DNA from: Granulicella pectinivorans
GTDB taxonomy: Bacteria; Acidobacteriota; Terriglobia; Terriglobales; Acidobacteriaceae
DNA: 64,000 bases
NCBI RefSeq assembly: GCF_900114625.1
Contig: NZ_FOZL01000001.1
Coordinates: 2,542,001 to 2,606,000, forward strand
Reading direction: 5' to 3'
Part shown: positions 25,874 to 35,200 of the stretch, piece after piece
Position numbering within the stretch: the stretch's first letter is position 1
Layout: each line of letters opens with the position of its first letter
Translations under genes and position numbers: made by a program
The notes under the pieces: generated by a model
Database searches by the model: none
The model's input: the letters and a program-made list of their open reading frames with translations, nothing else
Told to the model about the DNA's origin: nothing

Positions 25874-27016
25874 GTGCGGGTAGGTCGGATTCCAGGAATG
25901 ACTGACACGTATCTGCGCAGACAGCCGACCGGTCTTTTGCGTGATAATTCTTCTTTCTGCTTGCGTTGCGGCGACTCGCGAACCCTACACCTTGACGGTA
26001 TCGGTCAGGAGATCTGGGATCTGCTGGAGTATCCTGTCTCGCACGATGAGGTCATTGCGCATCTTCTGGCGAGTTACGATGTGGGTGAAGCGGAGTGTCG
26101 ACAAGGCGCACTCAGTTTCTTGGCTGAGCTGGAGAGCTTTGGCCTCCTCCTGCACGTTCCACCACCGACCGTTGCGGAGCGACAACGAAATCGTTATCTC
26201 CATCTGCTGAAACGGACGCTTACGAGTCTCGTCTATCCCGAGAACGCCCTCAGGATCTCCCGGCTGGAGGGCGGAACGTTCAGCGATGACAAGAAAACGC
26301 GCACCACGCAGATGGTCCAGGTGCGCTATACGGACGCAGAGGATTACGCGACCTGCACGTTGGGACTCCGCCTTGGTTCTCCTGCCTTATCGAACCGAAG
26401 CTTTCCTCGCACACTGATCGGACTCGCAGGTTTGGACAACATTGAATTCTGCGCGGAACAGATCTTCGCCGACGGGATTCCTGGAGACTTCCTGGAGGCG
26501 GGCGTGTGGCAGGGCGGTGCATCCATGATGATGCGCGCGCTCCAACTTTCTCACCAGCAGGAAAACCGTTCCGTGTGGTTGGCCGACACCTTTGACGGTC
26601 TTCCCATCAACACGGCCGAACCGGATATTCGCTATGGCGTCGATTTCTCAAAGGAAAACTTTCCCATCCTGGTCGCGCCACTTCGCACCGTCTCTGATAA
26701 CTTTCGCGACCTCGGACTGCTCGATCGGAATGTAAGGTTCCTGCCCGGGCTCTTCGCGGAAACTCTGCCGGCAGCGCACATCGGGCCTCTTGCTTTGCTC
26801 CGGCTCGACGCCGATCTATACTCCTCCACCATGGACGCTTTGAACTGTCTGTACCACCGAGTGAGCCCGGGCGGATTCATCATCGTCGACGACTACGGAC
26901 TTCCCGCCTGCCGCCAGGCCATCGATGAATTCCGGGAAACCCACTCCATCCTCGACCCGATGCAGTGGGTGAATGAGACGTGTGTTTTCTGGCGTCGATC
27001 CGGAGCAGGCGGTTGA
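25874..27016 (+). CDS. PqqD-like recognition domain fused to TylF-family methyltransferase
   Basis: A 380-aa fusion. Residues about 10-95 are a PqqD-like RiPP recognition element: RTLHLDGIGQEIWDLLEYP, then VIAHLLASYDV, LSFLAELESFGLLL. Residues about 150-380 are a TylF/MycF-type SAM-dependent O-methyltransferase: GDFLEAGVWQGGASMMMRAL binds SAM, ADTFDGLP follows, LRLDADLYSSTMDALNCL and PGGFIIVDDYGLPACRQAID hold the metal-binding acids. The fused recognition domain suggests it binds the precursor leader and methylates the peptide. The start is GTG 25874 with GGAGG 5 bases upstream; ATG 25898 is the alternative. It is followed by the glycosyltransferase 2 bp downstream. Confidence 0.88.
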   Translation: MRVGRIPGMTDTYLRRQPTGLLRDNSSFCLRCGDSRTLHLDGIGQEIWDLLEYPVSHDEVIAHLLASYDVGEAECRQGALSFLAELESFGLLLHVPPPTVAERQRNRYLHLLKRTLTSLVYPENALRISRLEGGTFSDDKKTRTTQMVQVRYTDAEDYATCTLGLRLGSPALSNRSFPRTLIGLAGLDNIEFCAEQIFADGIPGDFLEAGVWQGGASMMMRALQLSHQQENRSVWLADTFDGLPINTAEPDIRYGVDFSKENFPILVAPLRTVSDNFRDLGLLDRNVRFLPGLFAETLPAAHIGPLALLRLDADLYSSTMDALNCLYHRVSPGGFIIVDDYGLPACRQAIDEFRETHSILDPMQWVNETCVFWRRSGAGG

Positions 27017-27018
27017 AG

Positions 27019-28530
27019 ATGAAGCTCGTCCATCTGCATCCCTGGGAAAAGGAGAACGAGGACCGCGCTAACCGTTTCCACCGTATCGAGCGGCCGTGTG
27101 AGTTGCTGACGCGCGAGGGAAGGTTCGAGGCAATCGGTCTTCCCTGGAATCATCCCGACGCGGAAGCCATGGCCTGCGCCGCGGACGTCCTGATCCTCCA
27201 TCTGCTCCACGATATGGCATTGGAAGCCGTGATCGACTGGCGCAGGGCGCGCGGCCGAGCGACTCTTTACGAGATTGCGGACGATCTCAGCGCGCCAGCC
27301 CCCTGGCGAAAGTTTCCGCATCGGAGTCCTCTCATTCTGAGCGAATGCTTCCACCTTGCATCCCGTTGTGACGGTGTTCAGTTTTCGTCCGCAGCGCTGC
27401 AGGGCAAGTACGCGATCGTCTCGCAACGCACGCAGGTGTTGCCGAATCTGGTCGAGATTCCTGCTCGCCTGTCAGAGAAACCGCCTGGTTTCACCGTTGG
27501 CTGGGCGGGGACGCGTTCCCACCGGGAAGATCTTCGACTCTTGGTGCCGGTGCTGCGCGATCTTCTGCGCCTTAATCCGGGCATCCAGCTTGCACTGAAA
27601 GGGGACCTGGAGATGCTGCACGATCTCTTCGACGAACTCCCGTCAGCCCAGGTTCGCTTCGAAGACTTTGGCTCGCCTGCAAGCTACGATGCGTTTCTCC
27701 AGACGCTTCACGCGGGCATTATCCCTTTGGCGGCAACCGCGTTCAATGCAGGAAGAACGGATGTGAAGCTCTTCGAGTACGCCGCCGCCGGTGTCGTAGC
27801 GATTCTGCAAAAGTCCGCAGTCTACGGCGCACATCTGAATCACACGCTTTGGTTTCAGGATCCTCAAGCACTTGGTCCAATGCTGGAGCGGCTCCACATG
27901 GATCCTGCAGCGATGGAAGTGGAGCGAGTGCGCTTGCACGCCTATGTGCTCAACCAGGGTGGTCATGCATCGACGCTTGAGAGACACGCGGCATGGTATC
28001 TGTCCCATGCTCCGGCCTCTATGAACAACTCCACGCTTCCCAGAACGAACGCGTGGGCAAACGTCGCGATGGAGTCAATGCAGAGGTTCGAAGAGCGCGG
28101 CCCATGCGAGTCCGGGGCTGTTGCAGCTGTTCTCGAATTGCTGGAAAGCTATCCAGGTTATCTTCGGCTTCGAATGCTTGCGGTCCAGGTTTTGGTGCGC
28201 GCTGGAAGTCTTTCGCGCGCGCTCTCCCTTGCGCGGCCTCTGCTCACTTCTGTGATGTATCGCGACAGCGCAGTGATGATCGCGCTTGCGGAAGCACCAC
28301 CGTCAAGAAGAGCGCGGTTTCGCAGGCACCTGCGCTCCGCGGTTCGGCGCGTCCGCAGCCTACCATTTGATCCGGACGCTCCCTTGGACTTTGCTCGGAC
28401 GGTACTCGAACACGCTCCCTTCGACTTCTTCTCGCTCATGGTCTGCGCTCGAAGCCAATCAAGCGATCTGTCCCTGCCAGATCGGAAAGAGATTGAGCAG
28501 AGGCTGGCTCTCTTCGAATCAGCGCCCTGA
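27019..28530 (+). CDS. Glycosyltransferase (GT4/group-1-like) of the lasso locus
   Basis: A 503-aa glycosyltransferase with an N-terminal acceptor domain, the second Rossmann domain starting near FTVGWAGTRSHREDLRLLVP, a nucleotide-sugar segment DVKLFEYAAAGVVAILQ (with Glu in the E-x-A-A-A-G form typical of retaining GT-B enzymes), and about 150 extra C-terminal residues rich in helices. The ATG starts 2 bp after the methyltransferase stop, so the two are co-transcribed and coupled. It may glycosylate the peptide or a carrier. The extra C-terminal domain from about residue 350 resembles no domain I know. Confidence 0.75.
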   Translation: MKLVHLHPWEKENEDRANRFHRIERPCELLTREGRFEAIGLPWNHPDAEAMACAADVLILHLLHDMALEAVIDWRRARGRATLYEIADDLSAPAPWRKFPHRSPLILSECFHLASRCDGVQFSSAALQGKYAIVSQRTQVLPNLVEIPARLSEKPPGFTVGWAGTRSHREDLRLLVPVLRDLLRLNPGIQLALKGDLEMLHDLFDELPSAQVRFEDFGSPASYDAFLQTLHAGIIPLAATAFNAGRTDVKLFEYAAAGVVAILQKSAVYGAHLNHTLWFQDPQALGPMLERLHMDPAAMEVERVRLHAYVLNQGGHASTLERHAAWYLSHAPASMNNSTLPRTNAWANVAMESMQRFEERGPCESGAVAAVLELLESYPGYLRLRMLAVQVLVRAGSLSRALSLARPLLTSVMYRDSAVMIALAEAPPSRRARFRRHLRSAVRRVRSLPFDPDAPLDFARTVLEHAPFDFFSLMVCARSQSSDLSLPDRKEIEQRLALFESAP

Positions 28531-28631
28531 TCTTCATGCCACTTCCAGGGCGAGGAGATTCCAGCCGACGAGTTTTGCTCTTGTTCGACCGGAGACGGGA
28601 ACGGGCCTGCGCCATTGTTCCTCTCTCGACC

Positions 28632-30377
28632 TCAGAATCCCTGGGGCAGAGCTTGCATGACCGCCGGCATGTAGGCCGGGACGACACCCCTTGCCGGGAC
28701 GGAGTAGGCGGAGTCGGCCTTTTTGGTGGAGGCAAGGTACTTGTGAATATCGGAGACGACAACCGAACCTTCGCCAACCGCGGAAGCCACACGTTTCACG
28801 GATCCGGAGCGCACATCGCCTACTGCGAACACGGCTTCCAGGTTGGTGCCGAAGAGACTCTCCGAGGCGACAGCGCCTCCGGTCATGATGAAGCCCTTTG
28901 CATCGACGGCGAGGTCATGGCAAAAGCCCTGCGTTCTTGGGCGTGCTCCGATCATCACGAAGACGTTGGAGATCGCCCTTGACTCTATTTTCCCAATCGC
29001 GTTGTCCCGCCACGTCACCTCCTGCAGGCAATCCTCCCCATCCATGCGCACGATCTCACTCCGGACCCGAAGAGAGATGCGCCGCGAAGACAAGATACGT
29101 TGAATGAGGTAGTTCGACATCGTCGTCTCCAGGCGTTCCCCGCGGATAAGAAGATGCACACACTTCGAGGTCTGAGAGAGGAACAAGGCAGCCTGTCCTG
29201 CGGAGTTACCCGCGCCCACCACCACGACCTCCTGATTCAGACAAAGGCCGGCCTCCATCGCAGTAGCCGCATAGTGGATGCCTTGGTATTCGAAACGCTC
29301 ATAGTTGGGCAGGTTGAGCTTCTGGTAGCGGGCACCCGTGGCGATAACGACGGTACGGGACGTCACGGGTTCGCCGTCCTCCAGATGAAGGGCGTATATG
29401 TTCTTTTCCCGCCTCATCGTCACAACATCGCGCGAGATCGCAAAGCGTGCACCGAACTTCTGCGCCTGTGCCAGCGAGCGATCCGAAAGCTCCTGTCCCG
29501 AGACACCCGTGGGAAATCCAAGATAATTCTCAATGCGTGAGCTTGTTCCCGCCTGCCCACCCGGTGTATTGCCTTCGATGACGACTGTGGAGAGGCCCTC
29601 AGAGGCCGCATAGACAGCGGCCGCGAGACCGGCCGGCCCTGCTCCGATGATCGCCACGTCATAGACAGTGGTGCGATCGCTTACATCGGTAAGGCCGAGC
29701 TCATCGGAGAGGAGCGCGGTCGATGGATTGCGCAGTACGGTCTGGTCTCCTAGAAGTACGACAGGCAGATGCGCCTGCTGAAAATCGAAAGAGTGAATGA
29801 GCGAATTGGCATCGGCGTTGGTACTCGGATCGAGCATCGTGTAGGGATGGCCGTTTCTCGTGAGGAAGCGCAGCAAACGAATCGTATCCGCACTATGCTT
29901 GTGTCCGATCAGGGTTACGCCACCCGAGGCATCCCGGACAATGTCGGACCGGCGTCCCATGCACGCCTGCATGACGAGGTCTGCGATTTCAATCTCGGAT
30001 CGAATGATCTGGCGCAGCATGGACCGGTTGATCCTGAGGATGCGGCTGCGCGTGATCGCTCTGCAGTCAAAGAGGGTCCGCCGGCTATCCAACAAGTCAA
30101 GCTCACCGGTGAACTGGCCGCGGCCCAGTACTGCGAAGGTATTGCCCGTCATCTGCCCAATCTTCTCGATGATCTCAATTTCACCATCGACGACTACAAA
30201 CATGTCGACATCGCGTGCTCCCCGCAGGAAGAGGAAGGCACCAGGCTCGAAGATCTCTACGACACCCAACTCCATCAGGCGCGTCACGATCTCCTGGCCG
30301 AATACGGGAAAGGAGGCATGACGGTTGGACTGCTGCCGATTGGTATTCGCTGCGCAAGAAATGGGGGGAATCAGCAT
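28632..30377 (-). CDS. cNMP-binding / thioredoxin-reductase-like flavoprotein
   Basis: A 581-aa three-part protein. Residues about 25-145 are a cyclic-nucleotide-binding domain (GRGQFTGELDLLDSRRTLFD). Residues about 150-225 are a small thioredoxin- or glutaredoxin-like domain (LLRFLTRNGHPYTMLDPS). From about 238 it is a thioredoxin-reductase-like FAD protein: AIIGAGPAGLAAAVYAASEG, GGQAGTSSRIENYLGFP, a second dinucleotide motif VVGAGNSAGQAALFL, and NLEAVFAVGDVRSGSVKRVA. The redox-active CxxC of true reductases is absent; the place corresponds to HYAATAMEAGLC, so it does not reduce thioredoxin in the normal way. GGAG lies 7 bases before the ATG. It lies downstream of the chloroperoxidase-like gene. 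Confidence 0.9.
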   Translation of the reverse strand: MLIPPISCAANTNRQQSNRHASFPVFGQEIVTRLMELGVVEIFEPGAFLFLRGARDVDMFVVVDGEIEIIEKIGQMTGNTFAVLGRGQFTGELDLLDSRRTLFDCRAITRSRILRINRSMLRQIIRSEIEIADLVMQACMGRRSDIVRDASGGVTLIGHKHSADTIRLLRFLTRNGHPYTMLDPSTNADANSLIHSFDFQQAHLPVVLLGDQTVLRNPSTALLSDELGLTDVSDRTTVYDVAIIGAGPAGLAAAVYAASEGLSTVVIEGNTPGGQAGTSSRIENYLGFPTGVSGQELSDRSLAQAQKFGARFAISRDVVTMRREKNIYALHLEDGEPVTSRTVVIATGARYQKLNLPNYERFEYQGIHYAATAMEAGLCLNQEVVVVGAGNSAGQAALFLSQTSKCVHLLIRGERLETTMSNYLIQRILSSRRISLRVRSEIVRMDGEDCLQEVTWRDNAIGKIESRAISNVFVMIGARPRTQGFCHDLAVDAKGFIMTGGAVASESLFGTNLEAVFAVGDVRSGSVKRVASAVGEGSVVVSDIHKYLASTKKADSAYSVPARGVVPAYMPAVMQALPQGF

Positions 30378-30407
30378 GGCGTGCTCCAGGAAGAAGGGGA
30401 TGTCAAG

Positions 30408-30435
30408 TGGCGGGTCGTTTCACAACGACCCGCCA
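30408..30435. terminator. Perfect 12-bp hairpin between hydrolase and flavoprotein genes
   Basis: Arms TGGCGGGTCGTT (30408-30419) and AACGACCCGCCA (30424-30435) pair perfectly around a TCAC loop. It lies between the stop of the hydrolase gene (30441) and the start of the flavoprotein gene (30377), both minus strand. No T-run follows, so it may attenuate rather than fully end transcription. Confidence 0.5.
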
Positions 30436-30440
30436 TCCGG

Positions 30441-31262
30441 TTAGCGCTGGATGAAATCGAGAAGGTCCTTGTTGATGACGTCTGCGTGAAGGATGGGCAT
30501 GCCGTGCGGGAAACCCGGATATACCTTCAGCGTCGCATTCTTCACCAGCTTCGCTGTCAGGAGGCCCGCGTCCTGGAAGGGGACGATCTGGTCATCGTCG
30601 CCATGCATCACCAGCGTTGGCACATCGATCTTCTTCAGGTCGTCCCGGAAGTCGGTCTCCGAGAATGCCTTGATGCAGTCATACTCGCCCTTCAAGCCGC
30701 CCTGCATGCCCTGGTACCAGAAGTTCTCACGTACGCCTTCGGAGATCCTCACCCCGGGACGGTTGTACCCGAAGAAAGGGATCGAGAGATCTTTGAAGAA
30801 CTGCGATCGATCCTGCGTGACGCCGATGCGGATCGCATTCAGAGCCTGGATATCCGTGCCCTCGGGGTTCGACTCCGACTTAACCATGATCGGCGTGACC
30901 GCACTGATCAGAACGACCTTTGCAACTCGCTTCAATCCATGGCGTCCAAGATACCGAACCACCTCGCCACCACCTGTCGAGTGGCCCACCATAATGGCAT
31001 CCTTCAGATCGAGTGCTTCAAACAACGCAGCCAGATCGTCAGCGTATGTGTCCATCTCGTTGCCATCCCAAGTCTGCGATGACCTTCCGTGGCTGCGGCG
31101 ATCATGCGCGATGACGCGGTATCCGAGCTGGCCCAGAAAGAGCATCTGCGCATCCCAAGCGTCGGCGTTCAGGGGCCAACCATGCGAAAAGACAACAGGC
31201 TGACCGGTGCCCCAGTCCTTGTAGTAAATGGTCGTTCCATCTTTCATGGTGAGAGTGCTCAT
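30441..31262 (-). CDS. Alpha/beta hydrolase, cofactor-free chloroperoxidase-like
   Basis: A 273-aa cytoplasmic hydrolase. MKDGTTIYYKDWGTGQPVVF, then SHGWPLNADAWDAQMLFL gives the oxyanion region; the nucleophile elbow is GHSTGGGE; the acid lies in VMHGDDDQIVPFQ and the His in GFPHGMPILHAD. These are the hallmarks of the bacterial non-heme haloperoxidase/arylesterase group, which in vitro supports peroxide-dependent halogenation but probably acts as an esterase or perhydrolase in the cell. No signal peptide is present. It stands upstream of the flavoprotein gene on the same strand with a hairpin between. Confidence 0.88.
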   Translation of the reverse strand: MSTLTMKDGTTIYYKDWGTGQPVVFSHGWPLNADAWDAQMLFLGQLGYRVIAHDRRSHGRSSQTWDGNEMDTYADDLAALFEALDLKDAIMVGHSTGGGEVVRYLGRHGLKRVAKVVLISAVTPIMVKSESNPEGTDIQALNAIRIGVTQDRSQFFKDLSIPFFGYNRPGVRISEGVRENFWYQGMQGGLKGEYDCIKAFSETDFRDDLKKIDVPTLVMHGDDDQIVPFQDAGLLTAKLVKNATLKVYPGFPHGMPILHADVINKDLLDFIQR

Positions 31263-31735
31263 TGAAATCTCCTGGATGGGTTGAAGTTGCGTGATCGGGG
31301 AGCGCCTGATCTATCGGCACAGTGAAAATCAGAGTGAGAGGACCTTGCCGGTCTTCGCGATCATGCGGCACGCGATCCCCTCTTCATGAAAGTGAGTATG
31401 GAAGCTCGCGAGAATTTCAAGTAACTCCCCAAGTGGGCTTTTGCAGCTACTCGTTCGTGTGATGAGGGAGAAAGGATCACGTGCGCTGTCCACTAAGCAA
31501 TGGACATGCATGGGATGTAGTCACGGTGAGCGGACGGATACTCGCCGTATGGCAAGGACCGCGGTCGTAGCCCTGCAACGCAGACTTTTATCTTAACTGG
31601 GTCTGTGTCAGCCGCTAGCAAGGGCACCCATGGAAGGATGCGTCGATGCTCTTTGAAGCCCGGATAGTCGCGCGCGGCATTCCGGTTTCAGTGTTGTTGT
31701 GGGTTGTATTTCTATATGGGTCGTGGTGATGTTTC
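31263..31735. other. Intergenic stretch of about 470 bp
   Basis: A 60-codon minus-strand frame (31329-31511) is the only candidate. It has no ribosome site and its sequence is not recognised, so I do not call it. No hairpin with a T-run or RNA gene was recognised. Confidence 0.5.
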
Positions 31736-32092
31736 TTAGTGGTTTGGCCAGACCACGCGTCGCTGCCCAAAGAGACGAGCGTCGAGGGAATAAGCTCCAG
31801 CGCCAAGCAGCGCCAGAGCGATGCAGACTGAGATCGTGACGATGCTTCCAGCCAGTATCTCTTGACGAGGCAGCAGGGAGAGCGTCATGGTGAGCATCGC
31901 CGAGAGGCGCGCAACCGCTGTGGTGAATAGCCCCAGCATAAGAAAGATTGCAAGAATGATGATTGAGACGGAGAGTAAACTAGCGGCTCCAAGGGAAAGA
32001 TGGTCGCAGGCGGTGGCCACGAGCAAGCCAGAGGCAGTCACGCGGAGGAGCATCAGACCTAAACCGGATTGTCCTCTCGGAAAACTTAACAT
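31736..32092 (-). CDS. DoxX-like small membrane protein
   Basis: A 118-aa inner-membrane protein with four hydrophobic segments: LGLMLLRVTASGLLVATA, ASLLSVSIIILAIFLMLGLF, LSAMLTMTLSLL, and IVTISVCIALALLGAGAYS followed by LDARLFGQRRV. The last motif, with Gly-Ala-Tyr-Ser-Leu-Asp-Ala-Arg, is typical of the DoxX-like family seen in acidobacteria. The role is unknown. It is divergent from the propeller sensor kinase (about 190 bp between starts), which suggests but does not prove a link. Confidence 0.75.
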   Translation of the reverse strand: MLSFPRGQSGLGLMLLRVTASGLLVATACDHLSLGAASLLSVSIIILAIFLMLGLFTTAVARLSAMLTMTLSLLPRQEILAGSIVTISVCIALALLGAGAYSLDARLFGQRRVVWPNH

Positions 32093-32279
32093 GGACCAAG
32101 GCTAGATGTTCGTGACACAGTTTGGGAGCTCACGAAGGGTAATGGTGCACCAACCCTTTCGGGTGAGCGGCAACCCGGCCCGGAATGCTACCTTCAGTCA
32201 TTGAGTGGGCAAGGCGGCTGCCCCCTTTGCTCCGAAGTAAACAACCGCCTGCTACCCGATGATGAAGGACGGATGCGAC

Positions 32280-35200
32280 GTGAATCGTAAATTGCCCCAC
32301 ACCGTGATTCTCTTGCTCGTCCTCCTGCGAGTGACTGTGTCGAGTGGACAAGGTCCCGGCGTCAAACCTGTATCGTTCTTTCCCGAGATGAAGCCTGTCG
32401 TAGCCCACATGAGGTGGACAGGACGCGATGGAGCGCCAGGCAATATTGCCGCCATGGCTCAGACGACCGACGGATATCTTTGGCTTGGAACGCCCCTTGG
32501 CTTATATCGTTTTGACGGCCTGCAATTCGCAAGCTATCCGATGACACGGATGGAAGCAGGCCTTCCAGCTCTCGACATCGATGCGCTCACGGCTGATTCG
32601 CAGGGCGGGCTCTGGATCGGATTCCGTCTCAGCGGTGGCATCTGCCATCTTACGCGCGACGGTGTTCTTACGAATTACAACGCGGGCAACGGGCGCGGTC
32701 CGAAGTCCGTCCTCAAGATCGTCGTGCAGGGTGACCGCTCAGTATGGGCGATTGCAGATAACAAGCTACTCCTTCTGCGTGGCGATCGCTGGGTGGACTT
32801 CGGTAAGGAGCACGGTCTGCCGGATGAGCCGCTTTGGAGTCTCTTCTTCGATAGTCGCGGCAACATCTGGACTTCGGCACGTCACAAGCTCTTCGTTCTT
32901 CGTCCCGGCCATCAAACATTCGTCCTCTACCCAACCAAGACCTTCATCGTCGTGGACCTGGCCGAGATGCCAGACGGCGAGATATGGCTAAGTGACGGCT
33001 GGCGCGTCATTCGTCCTCTCGACCCCACGTCCTCCGAGAAGAAGATTTTGGTGCCGAGCTACACACGCACCTTGATTGAGCCCTCCGGGAGCATGTGGAT
33101 GGCCCAGGACTATCGAGGTGTATCGCACTTTCAGGCCGCGAGGAATCATAAGCCTTCCGGACCACTCGTCGCAGAGAGCGACCTCACATCGGAACAAACA
33201 AACTCGATCCTGCGTGACCGCGATGGTGACATCTGGGTCGGCACCTCGCGCGGGCTTGACCGCTTTCATGCGTCGCCGTTGAAGTCTCTTCGCAATACTC
33301 GCGTCGAATACTATCCGGCTCTGGCCGCCGATGCGCACAGTGGTGTGTGGATCGCCATGCTGGCGCATCCCCTCGTTCACGCATCTGGCGACACCCTTTC
33401 TGCGACCGGACGCGAGATCGGATCGAGCCCGATAGTATGTGACGATCAAGGACGTGTTTGGCTTGTAGATCCGCTCTTCGACACGCTCACTGTATACGAT
33501 CGCGGCAAGATGTCCCGCATCCCTGTCCCGGAAGAGGTGCATCGCGTGCCGGCGCAAAGCATAGGTTTGGACTACGACGGTGCAGTGCTTGTTTCTTTCG
33601 ACGAATTTGGTTTGTGGCGTTTTGATGGCCAGTGGAAACGGGTCCAGGATGCGAGCCTGCCGTCAGAACATCCACTCACGGTCTTCCGCGACAAAGAACG
33701 TCATGTCTGGCTCGGCTATCCCGATGGACGCATCCTCATGCGGGATGAACATGGCGTTCACGCGCTTACCCCGCAGCAAAGCGCAGATCTTGGCAATATT
33801 CTTACATTTGCGGTATTCCGCGATAGGCTCTGGGCCGCGGGAGCAAACGGACTCGCTTACCTCGATCACGGAGCCTTCCAGCGCGTCTCTCTCAGTGGAG
33901 ACGCCCCTCTGCGAGGCATCTCGGGAATTGTAGAGGATCGGTACAAGAGTCTTTGGCTGAACACAAGCGTTGGCATTGTTCGCATTGTTGCGTCGGAGCT
34001 GGATAAGTTATCTATCGGCCAGAAGTCACTCGAATACGATTTGCTTGACGATCGACAAGGCGTCGAGGGGACCGCAACCCAGATCAAGCCCACTCCATCG
34101 GCAGTGGAGGACAAGGAAGGACTGCTGTGGTTTTCGATGTCGGGTGCGGTCTACTCGTTGGATTCTGAAGCTCTCTCCGTGCGCAAGTCTGTTCCCGCCT
34201 TGTCCTTGCAGAACGTCTCCATGAATGGGGTATCGATCATCGATCGCGAGCATTCATCCACCTCGATCACGACAAGCGCCAACTCGCTAAAAGAACTCGA
34301 GATCGACTACATCGGAATTGATCTTTCCTCGCCGGAGAAAGTGACCTATCAGTACATGCTCGAGGGCGAAGACAAGGTCTGGCGTGAAGTCGGCAATCGC
34401 CGACAGGCGTTCTACACCCATCTCAGGCCGGGGAAGTATCGTTTTCGTGTGCGTGCCTGGAATGGAACGGCCCCGTGGCAAGAGCTTTCCACGCCGCTTG
34501 TCTTCACCATCACGCCTGCCTTCTATCAGACCGTCTGGTTCTATCTGCTTGCGATACTTGTCGTTCTCATGTTCCTCTATCTCATCTATCTTCTTCGTGT
34601 GCAGTACCTCACGAACCTCCTTAAAGATCGTTTGAAAGAGCGCTCGGACGAACGTCTGCGGATCGCGCGCGCCCTGCACGATACGTTGCTGCAGTCGGTC
34701 CATGGTCTGATGCTGCGCTTCCACTTTGCAGCCCAGACTCTTGCGGAAGACACCCCCGCGCGACAATCCCTGGAGGCTGCTCTCGTGCGCGCCGATTCCG
34801 TCTATCAGGAGACCCGTAGCCAGGTTGAATCCTTGCGCTACGACGTGGCGGAGCGGACCGATCTCGTCAGTCTCATCGCCAGGCGCGCCCAGGAATTGGA
34901 GATCGAACAGAGCATGACCTTCCAGATCGTCGAGAACGGCCAGCGGCAATCTCTCAACGGAATCGCCCAGGAAGAGCTCTACCGCATCGCCAGTGAAGCG
35001 CTAACCAACACTGTCCTTCATGCCAGGGCCACAAGCGCCGAGGTCATCCTCACCTATGATGGCTCCGAGCTTCTGATGAAATGCTGCGACACGGGCATCG
35101 GTCTTCCTCCGCTTGTGCTCGCCAGCGGTCAGCGCACTGGACATTGGGGGCTCATCGGGATGCGAGAGCGCGCTGCGACGATCGAAGGCAAGCTGCAGAT

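Noticed and set aside
25650..25883. Alternative precursor frame (77 aa) overlapping the candidate precursor
   Set aside because: Arg/Pro/Ser-rich with no ribosome site and no leader motif; the frame at 25631 has both.
29769..31082. 437-aa plus-strand frame across the flavoprotein and hydrolase genes
   Set aside because: It crosses two well-supported minus-strand genes and has no recognisable domain.
31329..31511. 60-aa minus-strand frame
   Set aside because: No ribosome site, no recognised domain; may be chance.
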